64,000 bases of DNA from Delphinus delphis (GCF_949987515.2 NC_082687.1:123237838-123301837); one strand, 5' to 3'; shown: positions 1-11,850, numbered from the stretch's first letter. The notes: generated by a model from the sequence alone, not told the origin. Numbers and translations: made by a program.

Positions 1-170
1 TTTTGCAAGGAACAGAAGGAAATCTATGATAGACAGTAGGGAGAGCACAGTTAAAGCCCCTGAGATAAGAGTATCTTTGGTGTGTTTGAGGAACTTAAAA
101 GCCAGCTTTGCAGGAGCACAACCATGAAGGAATAGAGTGGAGAAGAAGACGCCAATCCCAGTGAACAAAT
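1..170 (-). mobile_element. L2 (LINE2) fragment, eroded
   Basis: Read on the minus strand, this matches the L2 RT-to-3'-end region: it carries diverged forms of the blocks around 'ggtgtgtttgaggaac' and 'aaagcccctgag', which correspond to the familiar L2 stretch on cargo such as 'cctcgaacac...'. It is cut by the window edge on the left and fades out at about 170. It has no coding capacity. The assignment rests on remembered consensus and is only moderately secure. Confidence 0.45.
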
Positions 171-1461
171 AACACTCTGTAGTTCCTAACACATCGGGGC
201 ACTTTTACATAACTCCAGTAAATTATGTGGAAGAGACAGAATATTTAGGGAAGCTTTATGAAGATGACAAAACAAGTATTTGCCTAGCTTAATCAAAAGG
301 CTTGAATTATTTTATATTAATCAAATGTTTAAATTTTGTGTCTCTAGGCACAATCTAAAGAATCTAAGAAGTAAGACTTTTCATTAGCTACATCATCCCA
401 ATTTATATGCTTCATAGCAGGAAATCTGTTTGTGTGTGTGTGCTTTGATCTTGCCATTTTATTTCATCTTACTAAATTCCTTATAAAGTCTTATCAAATA
501 TAAGCCCTGGGAAGTATGTATAAAATCCATTTCCATTTTTATCCTATTAATGGGATCTTTTTCATTGAAAAAAATTCCTAAGGTTGCTCTCATTTTTATG
601 CAGTTTGAAGATACAGTTTAATGCCTGCAAAGAAACATTTTATTTATTTTTAATTTGATGATAGCTGAAAACTTAATAGTGTTTTTAAAACATATATTTT
701 CCTTAGGTGATAAAATAGTTTTTTTAATTTTTACCAAAGAATAATCTAATTTTGATGTATAAATATTTATGTCTTCCAATAAGAGTGAGTTGGAAATCCT
801 TTTATCACATAAAAATATAGCCTATAGGGATATATTTATGCTTTAGAATACAAATTGAGAAATAAAAATTTTTAGCCACAGCATAAAGAATTTACAATAC
901 ATAAACAGTGATTTATTAACATATGGTAGCTCTCTGACTTTTTTTTCTAGCAATCTCATTTTCTGCATTTTATTATAAAAACATAGATATAAAAAAAACA
1001 GAGATAAGTTGACCTATTTTGTCTAAATGTCATAACTTAAAAGTAACATAAATTATGAATTCAAGTTCAGACTTGGGTAATTCAAATTTTCTTACTCTAA
1101 TATAATATGCTTTTGAAGAAGAAAAATATTTTTATAGGAAAAAACAGTAAATAATTCAGAAACAAACAAACTAAAGGAAGCATTTAGCAGCTCTTTCATT
1201 ATTAACTGACTGAAATAATTTTGGTAGATGAAATATACTATTATATTTTTAAATGTATATTTTATTTGTTACCAAATGTAATACCACAATGTGACAAAGC
1301 TCACACTCAGTTCAAGGGCCAGTCCCTGCCATTGCAAACCAATACTTATTGGGAAAGTATAGGGTATTGAGATAGGTCAGAATAATGGCACTTAGCACAG
1401 TCTGTAGCCATGGAGGGGAAATAGTATTATTCTTGTAATTTAGCCAGTAGTATATATCAAA
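171..1461. other. AT-rich stretch with no recognised feature
   Basis: Contains many short A and T runs and frequent stops in all frames. No gene, RNA or confident repeat was recognised. Confidence 0.5.
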
Positions 1462-1535
1462 ATTAGCTAGAGAACATTTTTAAAACACATAAGCCTTGGC
1501 CTTACCTCATAACCTGATAAAATGGGGAGAGTGCC
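1462..1535 (+). mobile_element. Possible MER5A-like hAT fragment
   Basis: The segment 'agagaacatttttaaaacacat...gccttacctcat' resembles the MER5A core in which 'ggagcttgttaaaacacaga' is followed by a 'gggccccacccc' block. Both termini are missing. The match is weak and short. Confidence 0.3.
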
Positions 1536-1572
1536 TCTCCTATAAACAAGATAGTCATGTGATCATATATAC

Positions 1573-2200
1573 CAGGGGTCCCCAACCCCTGGGCATTGGG
1601 CCGGTACTGGTCCGTGGCCTGTTAGGAACTGAGCCATACAGCAGGAGGTGAGTGGCAGATGAACGAGTGAAGCTTCATCTGTATTTGCAGCCGCTCCCCA
1701 TCGCTCACATTACCACCTGAGCTCCACCTCCTGTCACATCAGCGGAGGCATTAGATTCTCATAGGAGTGTGAACCCTACTGTGAACTGAGCATGCGAGGG
1801 ATCTAGGTTGTGTGCTCCTTACGAGAATCTAATGCCTGATGATCTGAGGTGGAGGTGAGGTGATGCTAGTGCTGGGGCGTGGTGGGAAATACAGATTATC
1901 ATTAGCAGAGAGGTTTGACTGCACAGAGACCATAATAAATCAGTTGCTTGCAGACTCATATCAGAACCCTATCAGTGAGTAGCAAGTGAAAACAAGCTCG
2001 GGGCTCCCACTGATTCTGCATTATGGTGAGTTGTGTAATTATTTCATTATATATTATAATGTAATAATAATAGAAATAAAGTACACAATAAATGTAATGA
2101 GCTTGAATCATCCCCAAACCATTCCCTACCTCCCCCAGTTAATGGAAAAATTGTCTTCCACGAAACCGGTCCCTGGTGCCAAAAAGTTTGGGGACTGCTT
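1573..2200 (+). mobile_element. MER1/Charlie3-type hAT DNA transposon, near complete
   Basis: It starts with 'caggggtccccaac' and ends with the inverted counterpart '...gtttggggactgctt', the terminal inverted repeats of MER1/Charlie3. Family blocks run in order: the 'ccggtccgtggcctgttagg' type block, 'gcagcaggaggtgag', 'attagattctcatagg' and its inverted partner 'gagaatctaatgcctgatg', and near the end 'ttgtcttccacgaaaccgg'. A perfect 8-bp TSD 'atatatac' lies at 1565-1572 and 2201-2208, the length expected for hAT elements. At 628 bp it is a non-autonomous internal-deletion derivative. The 84-codon ORF inside (1986-2240) is incidental. The terminal g of the 3' TIR has become t. Confidence 0.88.
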
Positions 2201-2466
2201 ATATATACCAATAAAGAAGGTCACTGGGGCATCAGAATAAAATTGGATGGGGTGATATAGGAAGGAAGTATTCCACTGGGGAACCTAATGAAGTAATTTG
2301 GGTGTAATTGATGGTGCATGAATTAAGGTTGTAGATGTGGAGCTTGAGAGAATCAAGAGAGAACAAAGATGATTGTATGGATATAGAGTATAAAAAGAAG
2401 AGAGGAAATTCATTGTGCAGAGGAAAAGAAATTGCTTAAGAATCTGAAACATTAGATATGTGTTAT

Positions 2467-2772
2467 CCACTAGTAGTCACATGTAGTTTATTGAGCATGT
2501 ACAATGTGACTAGTCTGAATTGAGATGTTTTATGTGCAAAACACACATCAGGTTTTGAAAATTTAATAAGAAAAGTGAATGTAAAGTATCTTATTAATAG
2601 TTTTCTATTGATAACATGTTTAAACTGTTGGATAATTTGGGGAAAAATATCATTAAAATTAATTTCACCTGTTCCTTTTTACTTCTTTTAATGTGGCTAC
2701 TTGTAATTTAAAGATTACGCACACGACTCCCATTTTGTCAAGCATTGTATATCTATTGAATAGCACTGCCCT
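2467..2772 (+). mobile_element. Old non-autonomous DNA transposon, family uncertain
   Basis: Blocks such as 'cacatgtagtttattgagca', 'aatgtgactagtctgaattg' and the terminal 'tctattgaatagcactgcc' match a common ancient mammalian repeat that reads 'ccacatgtggctattgagcac' and ends 'tattggacagcactgc'. I recognise the repeat type but not its exact name. No clear TSD was found. Confidence 0.5.
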
Positions 2773-4249
2773 AGACAATTATCTGGACTTTATAATTTTA
2801 AATTTCAATCATTCTAAGACTGCTTTCACCTTAGCAGAATGTGAATAATTATATTGTCTGAAAAACTCACAGGCCTATTTGGAAGATCAGTTGAAATAAT
2901 ATATAAAAGAACAGTATAAATAACAAAACACTCAAAAATTATTCAAAACATTAGATGAATAAAATGTACGATTTAACCTAGGTTACTTTGAAAATAATTT
3001 TTATATAAACATAACTTTTATGATTCAACAGGTAGCTAACTGATTGCTACAAATATGCACAGACTGTTACTCGAGGAATCTATCTGGGGCAGGAACAAAT
3101 TTTTTCACTTTAGATATTACCTGAAGAAATTCAGAAGTATCCCACAATAGCATATGTGTACTAACTAATAATCTTGTAAAAATCGATGTGCTCTCTATAA
3201 CATAACATATGGTAATTTGTTCTATTTAGCCTAAAACTACCCCCTTCAATTTTCATTAGGCCCAATATTCAGTACCCAAGAAGCCACTGAAAAATGAAAT
3301 GGTTACCAACCTATAAATTAGAGTAATTTATTAATTTTGATTATATTATCTTTAGCTTTTTTCTTTGCTTGAAGTCTCAGCTTTAAATTAATAATATACA
3401 GATAAATGTATTTCTTGCAAAATCATTCTTTGAATTCTCTGAAAGAGCATCCTTACAGCCTGGGCTGAGCCAGTGGTAATTTTTAAAGTCATCTTCAGTT
3501 GAAAGTAACTATTTGCACTTCTCACAATTGGCAGGGTTTTTGTTATTACATACATTACATAACTTACTTGAGAAAATGACCAAAGTGGCTTTTCACAAAA
3601 GTAAGTGAACATTTTCTTTTGGCTTTGTTTTCAAAATTAGTCACAGTGGGAATCAATTTAATTTAAAATGCACTAAAACGTCAAAGACTTCAAATTTTGC
3701 ATACAGAGTACCTGACCTAAAAAACACATTAAACACTCAGTTGAATGTAAAGTAGTTATAAATCAGGTGGAAAACATAACTGCACACACTGCTTCTCTTT
3801 TATGTATTCACACTGTTAATTTGGGTAAGAAGACTAAGATCATTTAATACTTTTCTTTGTAATATGTGCAATGTGATATATTTAATGTTTCATTACAAAT
3901 AGGATTATATTATGTGACTGATGGCCTGCAGGGATTTTTCTTAAGCCAGAAAATATAATTTAATACTAACATGTGATTTTTAAAAATGAGACTAGAGCAG
4001 TTCATAGTGAATTCACAATCTTTATAAAAAATTGTTCTCTTCACCAACTTATTAAAAGTTTCCTTAAAATGCATGCTAAATTATTTGTAAATTCTTCTTA
4101 CCTGCAACCTAGAAGATACCAGCAGTCCTCTCTTCAGTCCATCCCCTTCTCCTTCCAATCTCCTCTTCCAAACTCACCAACAATACCAACAAGAATAGCA
4201 AAAGGTATTTTTCTTCTTTTCTTAATTTTACTATTCTCTCTCTTTTTTT
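2773..4249. other. Unassigned AT-rich stretch
   Basis: No gene or confident repeat. The right edge (about 4200-4249) is pyrimidine-rich and merges into the T-rich tail of the neighbouring inverted L1. Confidence 0.5.
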
Positions 4250-4699
4250 AAACTTTCTATTTTATATTGCAGTAGAGCTGGCTTATGCGTGTTGTGATAG
4301 TTTCAGGTGCACAGCAAAGGCACTCAGCCATATATATACATGTATCTGTTCAACCCTAAACTCCCCTCCCATCCAGGCTGTCACATAACACTGAGCAGAG
4401 TTCCCTGTGCTATGTAGTAGGTTCTTGTTGGTTACCTATTTTAAATATAGCCGTGTGTACATGTGGATCCCAAACTCCCTAATTATCCCTTCCCCCTATC
4501 CTTCCCCCTGGTAACCATAAGTTCGTCTCTAAGTCCATGAGTCTGTTTCTGTTTGGTAAGTGAATTCATTTGCATCATTTCTTTTTAGATTCCACATATA
4601 AGGGATATCATATGATATTTCTCTTTCTCTGACTTCCTTCACTCAGTATGACAATCTCTAGGTCCAACCATCTTGCTGCAAATGGCATTATTTCATTCA
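4250..4699 (-). mobile_element. L1 3' end (minus strand), part of a twin-primed insertion
   Basis: Minus-strand L1 3'UTR plus the last codons of ORF2. Recognisable blocks include the reverse complements of 'acataactt...gggaactctgctc' and of 'ggacctagagattgtcat' (at 4650-4670). The T-rich stretch near 4240-4250 is the A-tail seen from the plus strand. Upstream L1 sequence stops at 'gaatgaaataatgcc' (plus coordinates about 4685-4699), where the next segment begins in the opposite orientation. Confidence 0.8.
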
Positions 4700-5027
4700 A
4701 TACAAACAATAAATGCTGGAGAGGGTGTGGAGAGAAGGGAATCCTCCTACACTGTTGCTGGGAATGTAAATTGGTACAACCACTATGGAGAAAAGTATGG
4801 AGGTTCCTTAAAAAACTAAAAATAGAATTACCATATGATCCAGCAATCGCACTACTGGGCATATACCCAGAGAAAACCATAACTCAAAAAGACACATGCA
4901 CCCCAATGTTCATTGCAGTACTATTTACAATAGCCAGGTCATGGAAGCAACCTAAATGTCCATTGACAGAGGAATGGATAAAGAAGATGTGGTACATATA
5001 TATAATGCAGTATTACTCAGCCAAAAG
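4700..5027 (+). pseudogene. Inverted L1 ORF2 C-terminal fragment (5' segment of the same insertion)
   Basis: This plus-strand segment translates to the L1 ORF2 C-terminus. It keeps the Cys-rich knuckle (Cys-x3-Cys-x7-His-x4-Cys: CWRGCGEKG...HCCWEC), then [17 protein letters not shown] and a KKMWYIYIMQYYSA-type end. In normal L1 order it directly precedes the minus-strand segment at 4250-4699: it ends at 'tattactcagcca', and the other part starts at 'gaatgaaataatg'. The two halves are therefore one 5'-truncated L1 inverted during insertion, with almost no sequence lost at the breakpoint. It is not functional. Confidence 0.8.
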
Positions 5028-5659
5028 GCCTTTTTCATTTCTGCAGTATAAAGAAGAAAACTCATCTGCAGTCACCACCATTCACGGAATATTATGAGTC
5101 GGATTATGTTGCCTTTACAAAGAATGGAATGATGATGTATAAGAGAGAGTAGCAGAGGCCAGCAGCAGAGGGTCAGTCACAGTTACACTTACAGATGCAC
5201 ACCTGGCTCTTGAGAAGGAGAGGGAGAATTTGAATACAATATTAACTAAGGAAAGAGAATATTTAAGATAGGACTAGAAAACATCCTTCTATTTTAAGAG
5301 GCCATGGATATATTACCAAGGAAACATGCTATGACATGCAAAATATGGTTAAAGCCATTTTTTAACAAGATGTTCAGATAATTCTCTATTTTTTTAAATT
5401 AGCTACTCATTAATTATGGGCTAACCTTTGTTCTAGGCAATGAGAAATATAGCAGTGCTTCTATATGTGCTGGCCTTTGTGCTAGGCAATGAGAAATATA
5501 GCAGTGAAGAAAATAGTTCTTATAATTGTAGAATTTAAAGTGTTTTTGTGAGAAATATATACATTTTTTAAGAAGTCATATTAAAGATATGCTTGTACTT
5601 ATGTTAAATGTATGGAAGGAAAAGCTCAAGGGACCAAAGGAAAGATGATAAAGAATTTT
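5028..5659. other. Unassigned stretch between two L1 copies
   Basis: No gene seen. It contains the short tandem duplication listed separately. The sequence 'aaagaattttga' at about 5650-5661 may be a decayed TSD of the following L1. Confidence 0.45.
5420..5506. repeat. Two-copy tandem duplication, about 49-bp period
   Basis: The unit at 5420-5457 recurs at 5469-5506. Both end with 'gcaatgagaaatatagcagtg', and the few differences sit near the start of the unit. This is a local duplication with no transposon hallmarks. Confidence 0.85.
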
Positions 5660-5688
5660 GATCCCACATTCACAGAAAGATAGACAAG

Positions 5689-6588
5689 ATGAAAAGGCAG
5701 AGGGCTATGTACCAGATGAAGGAACAAGATAAACCCCAGAAAAACAACTAAATGAAATGGAGATAGGCAATCTTCCAGAAAAAGAACTCAGAATAATGAT
5801 AGTGAAGATGATCCAGGACCTTGGAAAAAGGATGGAGGCAAAGATCGAGAAGATGCAAGAAATGTTTAACAAAGATCTAGAAGAAGTAAAGAACAAACAA
5901 ACAGAGATGAACAATATAATAATAGAAATGAAAACTACACTAGAAGGAATCAATAGCAGAATAACTGAGGCAGAAGAACACATAACTGACCTGGAAGACA
6001 GAATGGTGGAATTCACTACTGCAGAACAGAATAAAGAAAAAAGAATGAAAAGAAATGAAGACAACCTAAGAGACCTCTGGGGCAACGTTAAACACAACAA
6101 CATTCACATTATAGGGGTCCCAGAAGGAGAAGAGAGAGAGAAAGGAACTGAGAAAATATATGAAGAGATTATAGTTGAAAACTTCCCTAACATGGGAAAG
6201 GAAATAGCCACCCAAGTCCAGGAAGCACAGAGAGCCTCATACAGGATAAACACAAGGAGAAACACGCTGAGACACATAGTAAATTGGCAAAAGTTAAGAC
6301 AAAGAAAAATTACTGAAAGCAGCAAGGGATAAATGACAAATAACATACAAGGGAACTCCCATAAGGTCAACAGCTGATTTCTCAGCAGAAACTCTACAAA
6401 CCAGAAGGGAGTTGCACGATATACTTAAAGTGATGAAAGGGAAGAACCTACAACTAAGATTACTCTACCCAGCAAGGATCTCATTCAGATTTGACAGGGA
6501 AATCAAAAGCTTTACAGACAAGCAAGAGCTAAGATAATTCAGCACCACCAAACCACCTTTACAACAAATGCTGAAGGAACTTCTCTGA
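5689..6588 (+). pseudogene. L1 ORF1 (RNA-binding coiled-coil protein), frameshifted
   Basis: ORF1p is the trimeric RNA-binding chaperone of L1. The expected start is ATG at 5689 (MKRQRAMYQMKEQ), but that frame stops after about 20 codons because of an indel near 5735-5750. The main frame then opens at 5757 and runs to 6332 (191 codons). Within it lie a long heptad-rich coiled coil (about residues 25-90, rich in E/K/M), then the RRM-like segment (NNIHIIGVPEGEE) and the start of the C-terminal domain (NFPNMGKEI, QEAQRAS). A 4-base loss near 6280 shifts the C-terminal part into another frame. The original stop is the TGA at 6586-6588. Length compares well with other artiodactyl L1 ORF1 copies. 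Non-functional. Confidence 0.88.
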
Positions 6589-6646
6589 GTGGGAAACACA
6601 AGAGAAGAAAAGAATCTACAAAAACAAACCCCAAACAATTAAGAAA

Positions 6647-9600
6647 ATGGTAATAGGAATACACATATCAATAATTACCTTAAATATGAATGGATTAAAT
6701 GTTCCAACCAAAAGACACAGGCTAGGGCTTCCCTGGTGGCACAATGGTTGAGAGTCCGCCTGCCAATGCAGGGGACATGGGTTCATGCCCCGGTCCAGGA
6801 AGATCCCACATGCCGCGGAGTGGCTGGGCCCGTGAGACATGGCCGCTGAGCCTGCACGTCCAGAGCCAGTGATCCACAATGGGAGAGGCCACAACAGTGA
6901 GAGGCCCATGTATCTCAAAAAAAAAAGACACAGGCTTGCTGAATGGACACAAAAACAAGACCCATATATATGCTATCTACAAGAGACCCACTTCAGACTT
7001 AGGGACACATACAGACTGAAAGTGAGGTGATGGAAAAAGATATTCCATGCAAATGGAAATCAAAAGAAAGCTGGAGTAGCAATACTCATATCAGATAAAA
7101 TAGACTTTAAAATAAAGAATGTTACAAGAGACAAGAAAGGGTATTACGTAATGATCAAGGGATCAATCCAAGAAGAAGATATAACAATTATAAATATATA
7201 TGCACCCAATATAGGAGCACCTCAATACATAAGGCAACTGCTCTAAAACAGGAAATTGACAGTAACACAATAATAGTGGGGGACTTCAACACCTCACTTA
7301 CAACAATGGACAGATCTTCCAAACAGAAAATTAATAAGGAAACACAAGCTTCAAATGACACAATACACCAGATAGATTTAACTGATATTTATAGGGCATC
7401 CATCCAAAAACAGCAGATTACACTTTCTTCTCAAGTGTGTATGGAACATTCTCCAGGATAGATCACATCTTGGGTCACAAATCAAGCCTCAGAAAAATTA
7501 AGAAAATTGAAATCATATCAAGCATCTTTTCTGACCCCAATGCTATGAGATTAGAAATCAATTATAGGGAAAAAACTGTAAAAAACACAAACACATGGAA
7601 GCTAAACAATACATTACTAAATAACCAAGAGATCACTGAAGAAATCAAAGAGGAAATCAAAAAATACCTAGAGACAAATGACAATGAAGCACAACGATCC
7701 AAAACCTATGGGATGAAGCAAAAGCAGTTCTAAGAGAGAAGTTTATAGCTATACGAGCCTACCTCAGGAAACAAGTAAAATCTCAAATAAACAATCTAAC
7801 CTTACACCTAAAGGAACTAGAGAAAGAAGAACAAACAAAACCCGAAGTTAGCAGAAGGAAAGAAATCATAAAGATCAGAGCAGAAATAAATGAAATAGAA
7901 ACAAAGAAAACAATAGTAAAGATCAACAAAACTAAAAGCTGGTTCCTTGAGAAGATAAACAAAATTGATAAGCCATTAGCCAGACTCATCAAGAAAAAGA
8001 GGGAGAGGACTCAAACCAATAAAATTAGAAATGAAAAAGGAGAAGTTACAACAGACACCACAGAAATACAACGCATCCTAAGAGATTACTACAAGCAACT
8101 CTATGCCAATAAAATGGACAACCTGGAAGAAATGGAAAAATTCTTAGAAAGATATAACCTTCCAAGACTGAACCAGGAAGAAATACAAAATATGAACAGA
8201 CCATTCACAAGTAATGAAATAATTGAAACTGTGATTAAAAGTCTTCCAACAAACAAAAGTCCAGGACCAGATGGCTTCACAGGTGAGTTCTATCAAACAT
8301 TTAGAGAAGAGCTAACACTCAGTCTTCTCAGACTCTTCCAAAAAATTGCAGAGGAAGTAAAACTCCCAAACTTGTCATATGAGGCCACCATCACCCTGAT
8401 ACCAAAACCATACAAAGATACTACAAAAAAAGAAAATTACAGACCAATATCACTGATGAATATAGATGAAAAAATCCTCAGCAAAATAATAGCAAACAGA
8501 GTCCAACAACACATTGAAAGGATCATACACCATGATCAAGTGGTATTTAACACAGAGATGCAAGGATTCTTCAATATACGCAAATTAATGAATGTGATAC
8601 ACCATATTAACAAATTGAAGAATAAAAACCACATGATCATCTCAATAGATGCAGAAAAATCTTTTGACAAAATTCAACACCAATTTATGATAAAAACGCT
8701 CCAGAAAGTGGGCATAGAGGGAACCTACTTCAACACAATAAAGGCCATATATGACAAACCCACAGCAAACATCATTCTCAATGGTGAAAAATTGAAAGCA
8801 TTTCCTCTAAATCAGGAACAAGACAAAGGTGTCCATTCTCACCACTATTATTCAACATAGTTTTGGAAGTCCTAGCCATGGCAATCAGAGAAAAAAAAGA
8901 AATAAAAGGAATACCAATTAGAAAAGAAGAAGTAAAACTGTCACTCTTTGCAGATGACATGATACTATACATAGAGAATCCTAAAGATGCCACCAGAAAA
9001 CTACTAGAGCTAATCAATGAATTTGGTAAAGTTGCAGGATACACAATTAATGAACAGAAATCTCTTGCATTCCTATACACTAGTGATGAAAAATCTGAAA
9101 GAGAAATTAAGGAAACACTCTTATTTACCATTGCAACAAAAAGAATAAAATACATAGGAATAAACCTACCTAGGGAGACAAAAGACCTGTATGCAGAAAA
9201 CTATGACACTGATGAAAGAAATTAAAGATGATGGAGAGATGGAGAGATATACCATGTTCTTGGATTGGAAGAATCACTATTGTAAAAATGACTATATCAC
9301 CCAAAGCAATCTACAGATTCAATGCAATCCCTACTAAATTGCCAATGGCATTTTTTACGGAACTAGAACAAAAAATCTTAAAATTTGTATGGAGACACAA
9401 AAGAGCCCGAATAGCCAAAACAGTCTTGAGGGGAAAAAAACGGAACTGGAGGAGTCAGACTCCCTGACTTCAGTCTGTGCTACAAAGCTACAGTAATCAA
9501 GACAATATGGTACTGGCTCAAAAACAGAAATATAGATCAATTGAACAGGATAGAAAGCCCAGAGATAAACCAACACACCTATGGTCAACTAATCTATGAT

Positions 9601-10668
9601 AAAGGAGACAAGGATATACAGTGGAGAAAAGACAGTCTCTTCAATAAGTGGTGCTGGGAAAACTGGACAGCTACATGTAAAACAATGAAATTAGAATACT
9701 CCCTAACATCATACACAAAAATAAACTCAAAATGTATTAGAGACCTAAATTTAAGAAGAGGCACTATAAAAGTCTTAGAGGAAAACATAGGAAGAACAGT
9801 CTTTGACATAAATCACAGCAAGATCTGTTTTGATCCACCTCTTAGAGTAATGGAAATAAAAACAAAAAAAAACAAATGGGACCTAATGAAACTTAAAAGC
9901 TTTTGTGCAGCCAAGGAAACCATAAACAAGACGAAAAGACAACCCTCAGAATGGCAGAAAATATTTGCAAATGAATCATCGGACAAAGGATTAATCTCCA
10001 AAATATATAAACAGCTTATGCAGTTCAATATTAAAAAAACAAACAACTCAATCCAAAAATGGCCAGAAGACCTAAATAAACATTTCTCCAAAGAAGACAT
10101 ACAGATGGCCAGGAAGCACATGAAAAGCTTCTCAACATCACTAATTATTAGAGAAATGCAAATCAACTCTGCAATGAGGTATCACCTCACACCAGTTAGA
10201 ATGGGTATTATCAGAAAATCTACAAACAACAAATTCTGGAGAGGGTGTGGAGAAAAGGGAACCCTCTTGCACTGTTGGTGGGAATATAAATTGATACAGC
10301 CACTATGGAGAACGGTATGTAGGTTCCTTAAAGAACTAAAAATAGAATTACCATATGACCCAGCAATCCCACTACTGGGCGTATACCCTGGGAAAACCAT
10401 AATTCGAAAAGACACATGCACCCCAGTGTTCATTGCAGCACTATTTACAATAGCCCAGTCATGGAAGCAACCTAAATGCCCATTGACAGACGAATGGATA
10501 AAGAAGTTGTGGTACATATACACAGTGGAATATTACTCAGCCATAAAAAGGAACGAAATTGGGTCGTTTGTAGAGACGTGGATGCATCTAGAGACTGTCA
10601 TACAGACTGAAGTAAGTCAGAAAGAGAAAAACAAATATCATATATTAATGCATATATATGGAACCTAG
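6647..10668 (+). pseudogene. L1 ORF2 (endonuclease-reverse transcriptase), broken
   Basis: ORF2p nicks target DNA and reverse-transcribes L1 RNA. The start ATG is at 6647 (MVIGIHISIITLNMNG). The apurinic-type endonuclease region keeps LQETH, GDFNTS and [10 protein letters not shown]. The RT region includes [15 protein letters not shown] (about 8255), a palm segment [13 protein letters not shown], and [10 protein letters not shown] at 8941-8970 with both catalytic Asp codons (8953-8958). The C-terminal part is open from 9541 to 10668. Damage: a SINE at 6725-6922, a nonsense codon at about 7028 (expected Gly to TGA), a frameshift near 7435, another near 8850, and further shifts at 9225 and 9470. 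In the Cys knuckle near 10230-10300 the first and last Cys are now Phe and Tyr. Overall ORF2 is clearly inactive. Confidence 0.92.
6725..6922 (+). mobile_element. CHR-type SINE (short form) inserted in L1 ORF2
   Basis: Starts 'gggcttccctggtggc' and carries the tRNA-derived Pol III A box (tggcacaatgg, two changes from the others) and a B-box-like 'ggttcatgcc', then an A tail. The TSD 'aaaagacacaggct' is perfect (6710-6723 and 6923-6936). The duplicated bases belong to ORF2, so the SINE landed in an existing L1 copy. Several CpGs have already decayed to TpG/CpA, making it one of the older short copies here. Confidence 0.95.
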
Positions 10669-10876
10669 ACAATGGTACAGATGAATCACTTTGCAGAGCA
10701 GAAATTGAGATACAGAAGTAGCGAACAAACATATGGACACCAAGGGGGGAAAGTGGCGGGGGGTGGTGGTGGTGGTGGGATGAATTGGGCGAGTGAGATT
10801 GACATGTACACACTGATATGTATAAAATGGATGACTAATAAGAAAAAAAAATAAAAATAATTTTGTTTAAAAAAAA
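10669..10876 (+). other. L1 3'UTR with G-rich tract and A-rich tail
   Basis: Follows the ORF2 stop. Contains a G-run tract at 10744-10779 with repeated ggt units, able in principle to form a G-quadruplex, as is common in L1 3'UTRs. It ends shortly after 'gactaataagaa' in A-rich sequence, shorter than a standard L1 3'UTR. Confidence 0.8.
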
Positions 10877-11379
10877 GAACTTTAACCTTACTATGTAATT
10901 ATATATATTAGTGGGAAAGCAGAAGGAATTAACAGGGTATGCCTCATGACTACTGTTTGTAAAATGCCCCCAACTCTAAGCAACCTTTCTCATAAGAATA
11001 AAAAGAAAAGGTAGAATTTATAGAAAATCTTTGTAGATCTTCCTAGCTTATTTTCTATATTTTGAGTAATGATTCAGAAAAAGAAAAAAATATTGAAAAA
11101 CAAACTCTCTCGTGCCTAAAATGAGAGAAAGAGATGTAATTAGGTGTTACAATTCAATTTAGTTTAAATTACATGCGGGAATTATAACCGAGGAACTTCT
11201 ATTAGTTACATCAAAGTGAAATGGTTACAGAAACACTATCAGTGGTAATGTAAAATCTGTACCAAGAAAAGAAACATTTGAAGGTATTAAAAAGTGTTGC
11301 AATCAGACTGATAACAGAGGAGAATTTGTTGCTGAATAAAAACTATAACTGGAAGGGGTAAACTTAACATAAAATATTC
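10877..11379. other. Unassigned AT-rich stretch
   Basis: No gene or recognised repeat. Confidence 0.45.
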
Positions 11380-11850
11380 ACTAAAAAAATCTATGTACAA
11401 ATATTCATAAAAGTGTTGTACCCTAGACTGGAAACAGCTAAATGTTTATCAACAATTGTTATAGTCATTCAATACAATAATACTCAGCAGTAAAACAGAA
11501 TGAATACACAACAAGGATAAATGTTATACCATTATGCTGATTGAAGGGATCAAAACACAAGAATGTATACGATGATACCATTCATGTGATATTCCAAACT
11601 ATATAAACTAATCTACACTATAGATAGCAGATGAGTGGTTGCATATGGTTGGGCTGGAGGAATAGTTAACTACAATAAGGAAAGAGAAAATCTGTGAGTG
11701 ATGAAAATGGTTTGTGTGTTTATTTTGGTGATGCTTATGTGTGCACGCATTTGTCAAAACTCATTGAACTGTAAATGTAAAATATGTTCTGTAATATGTT
11801 CGTATATTTTCCTTAATAATGCTAATTCAAAAAGACAAGATAAAAAGAAT
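11380..11850 (+). mobile_element. Ancient L1M 3' end
   Basis: Contains diverged L1 ORF2-tail and 3'UTR landmarks: 'gactggaaacagctaaatg', 'aatactcagcagtaaaac', 'gtggttgcatatggttggg' and 'gtcaaaactcattgaactgt'. Strongly mutated, with no useful reading frame. Typical of pre-placental L1M families. Confidence 0.72.

Larger units (their letters stand above)
5660..10876 (+). mobile_element. L1 retrotransposon, near full coding length, degenerate
   Basis: A plus-strand L1 that runs from a few bases before ORF1, through ORF1 and ORF2, to a short 3'UTR and A-rich tail (about 10838-10876). It lacks a real 5'UTR, so it is 5'-truncated just upstream of ORF1. Flanks 'aaagaattttga' (about 5650) and 'aaagaactttaa' (about 10874) agree at 10 of 12 positions and may be a worn TSD. 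Both ORFs carry frameshifts and stops. A CHR SINE sits in ORF2. It cannot be autonomous, although the RT catalytic motif is still readable. The 3'UTR differs from that of the 30-37 kb L1, which suggests an older or different subfamily. Confidence 0.92.

Noticed and set aside
5757..6332. Coiled-coil host protein
   Set aside because: It is the coiled coil and start of the RNA-binding domain of L1 ORF1.
9541..10668. 375-codon ORF as a host gene
   Set aside because: Its translation is the C-terminal part of L1 ORF2 (for example [17 protein letters not shown]), in frame with the surrounding L1.
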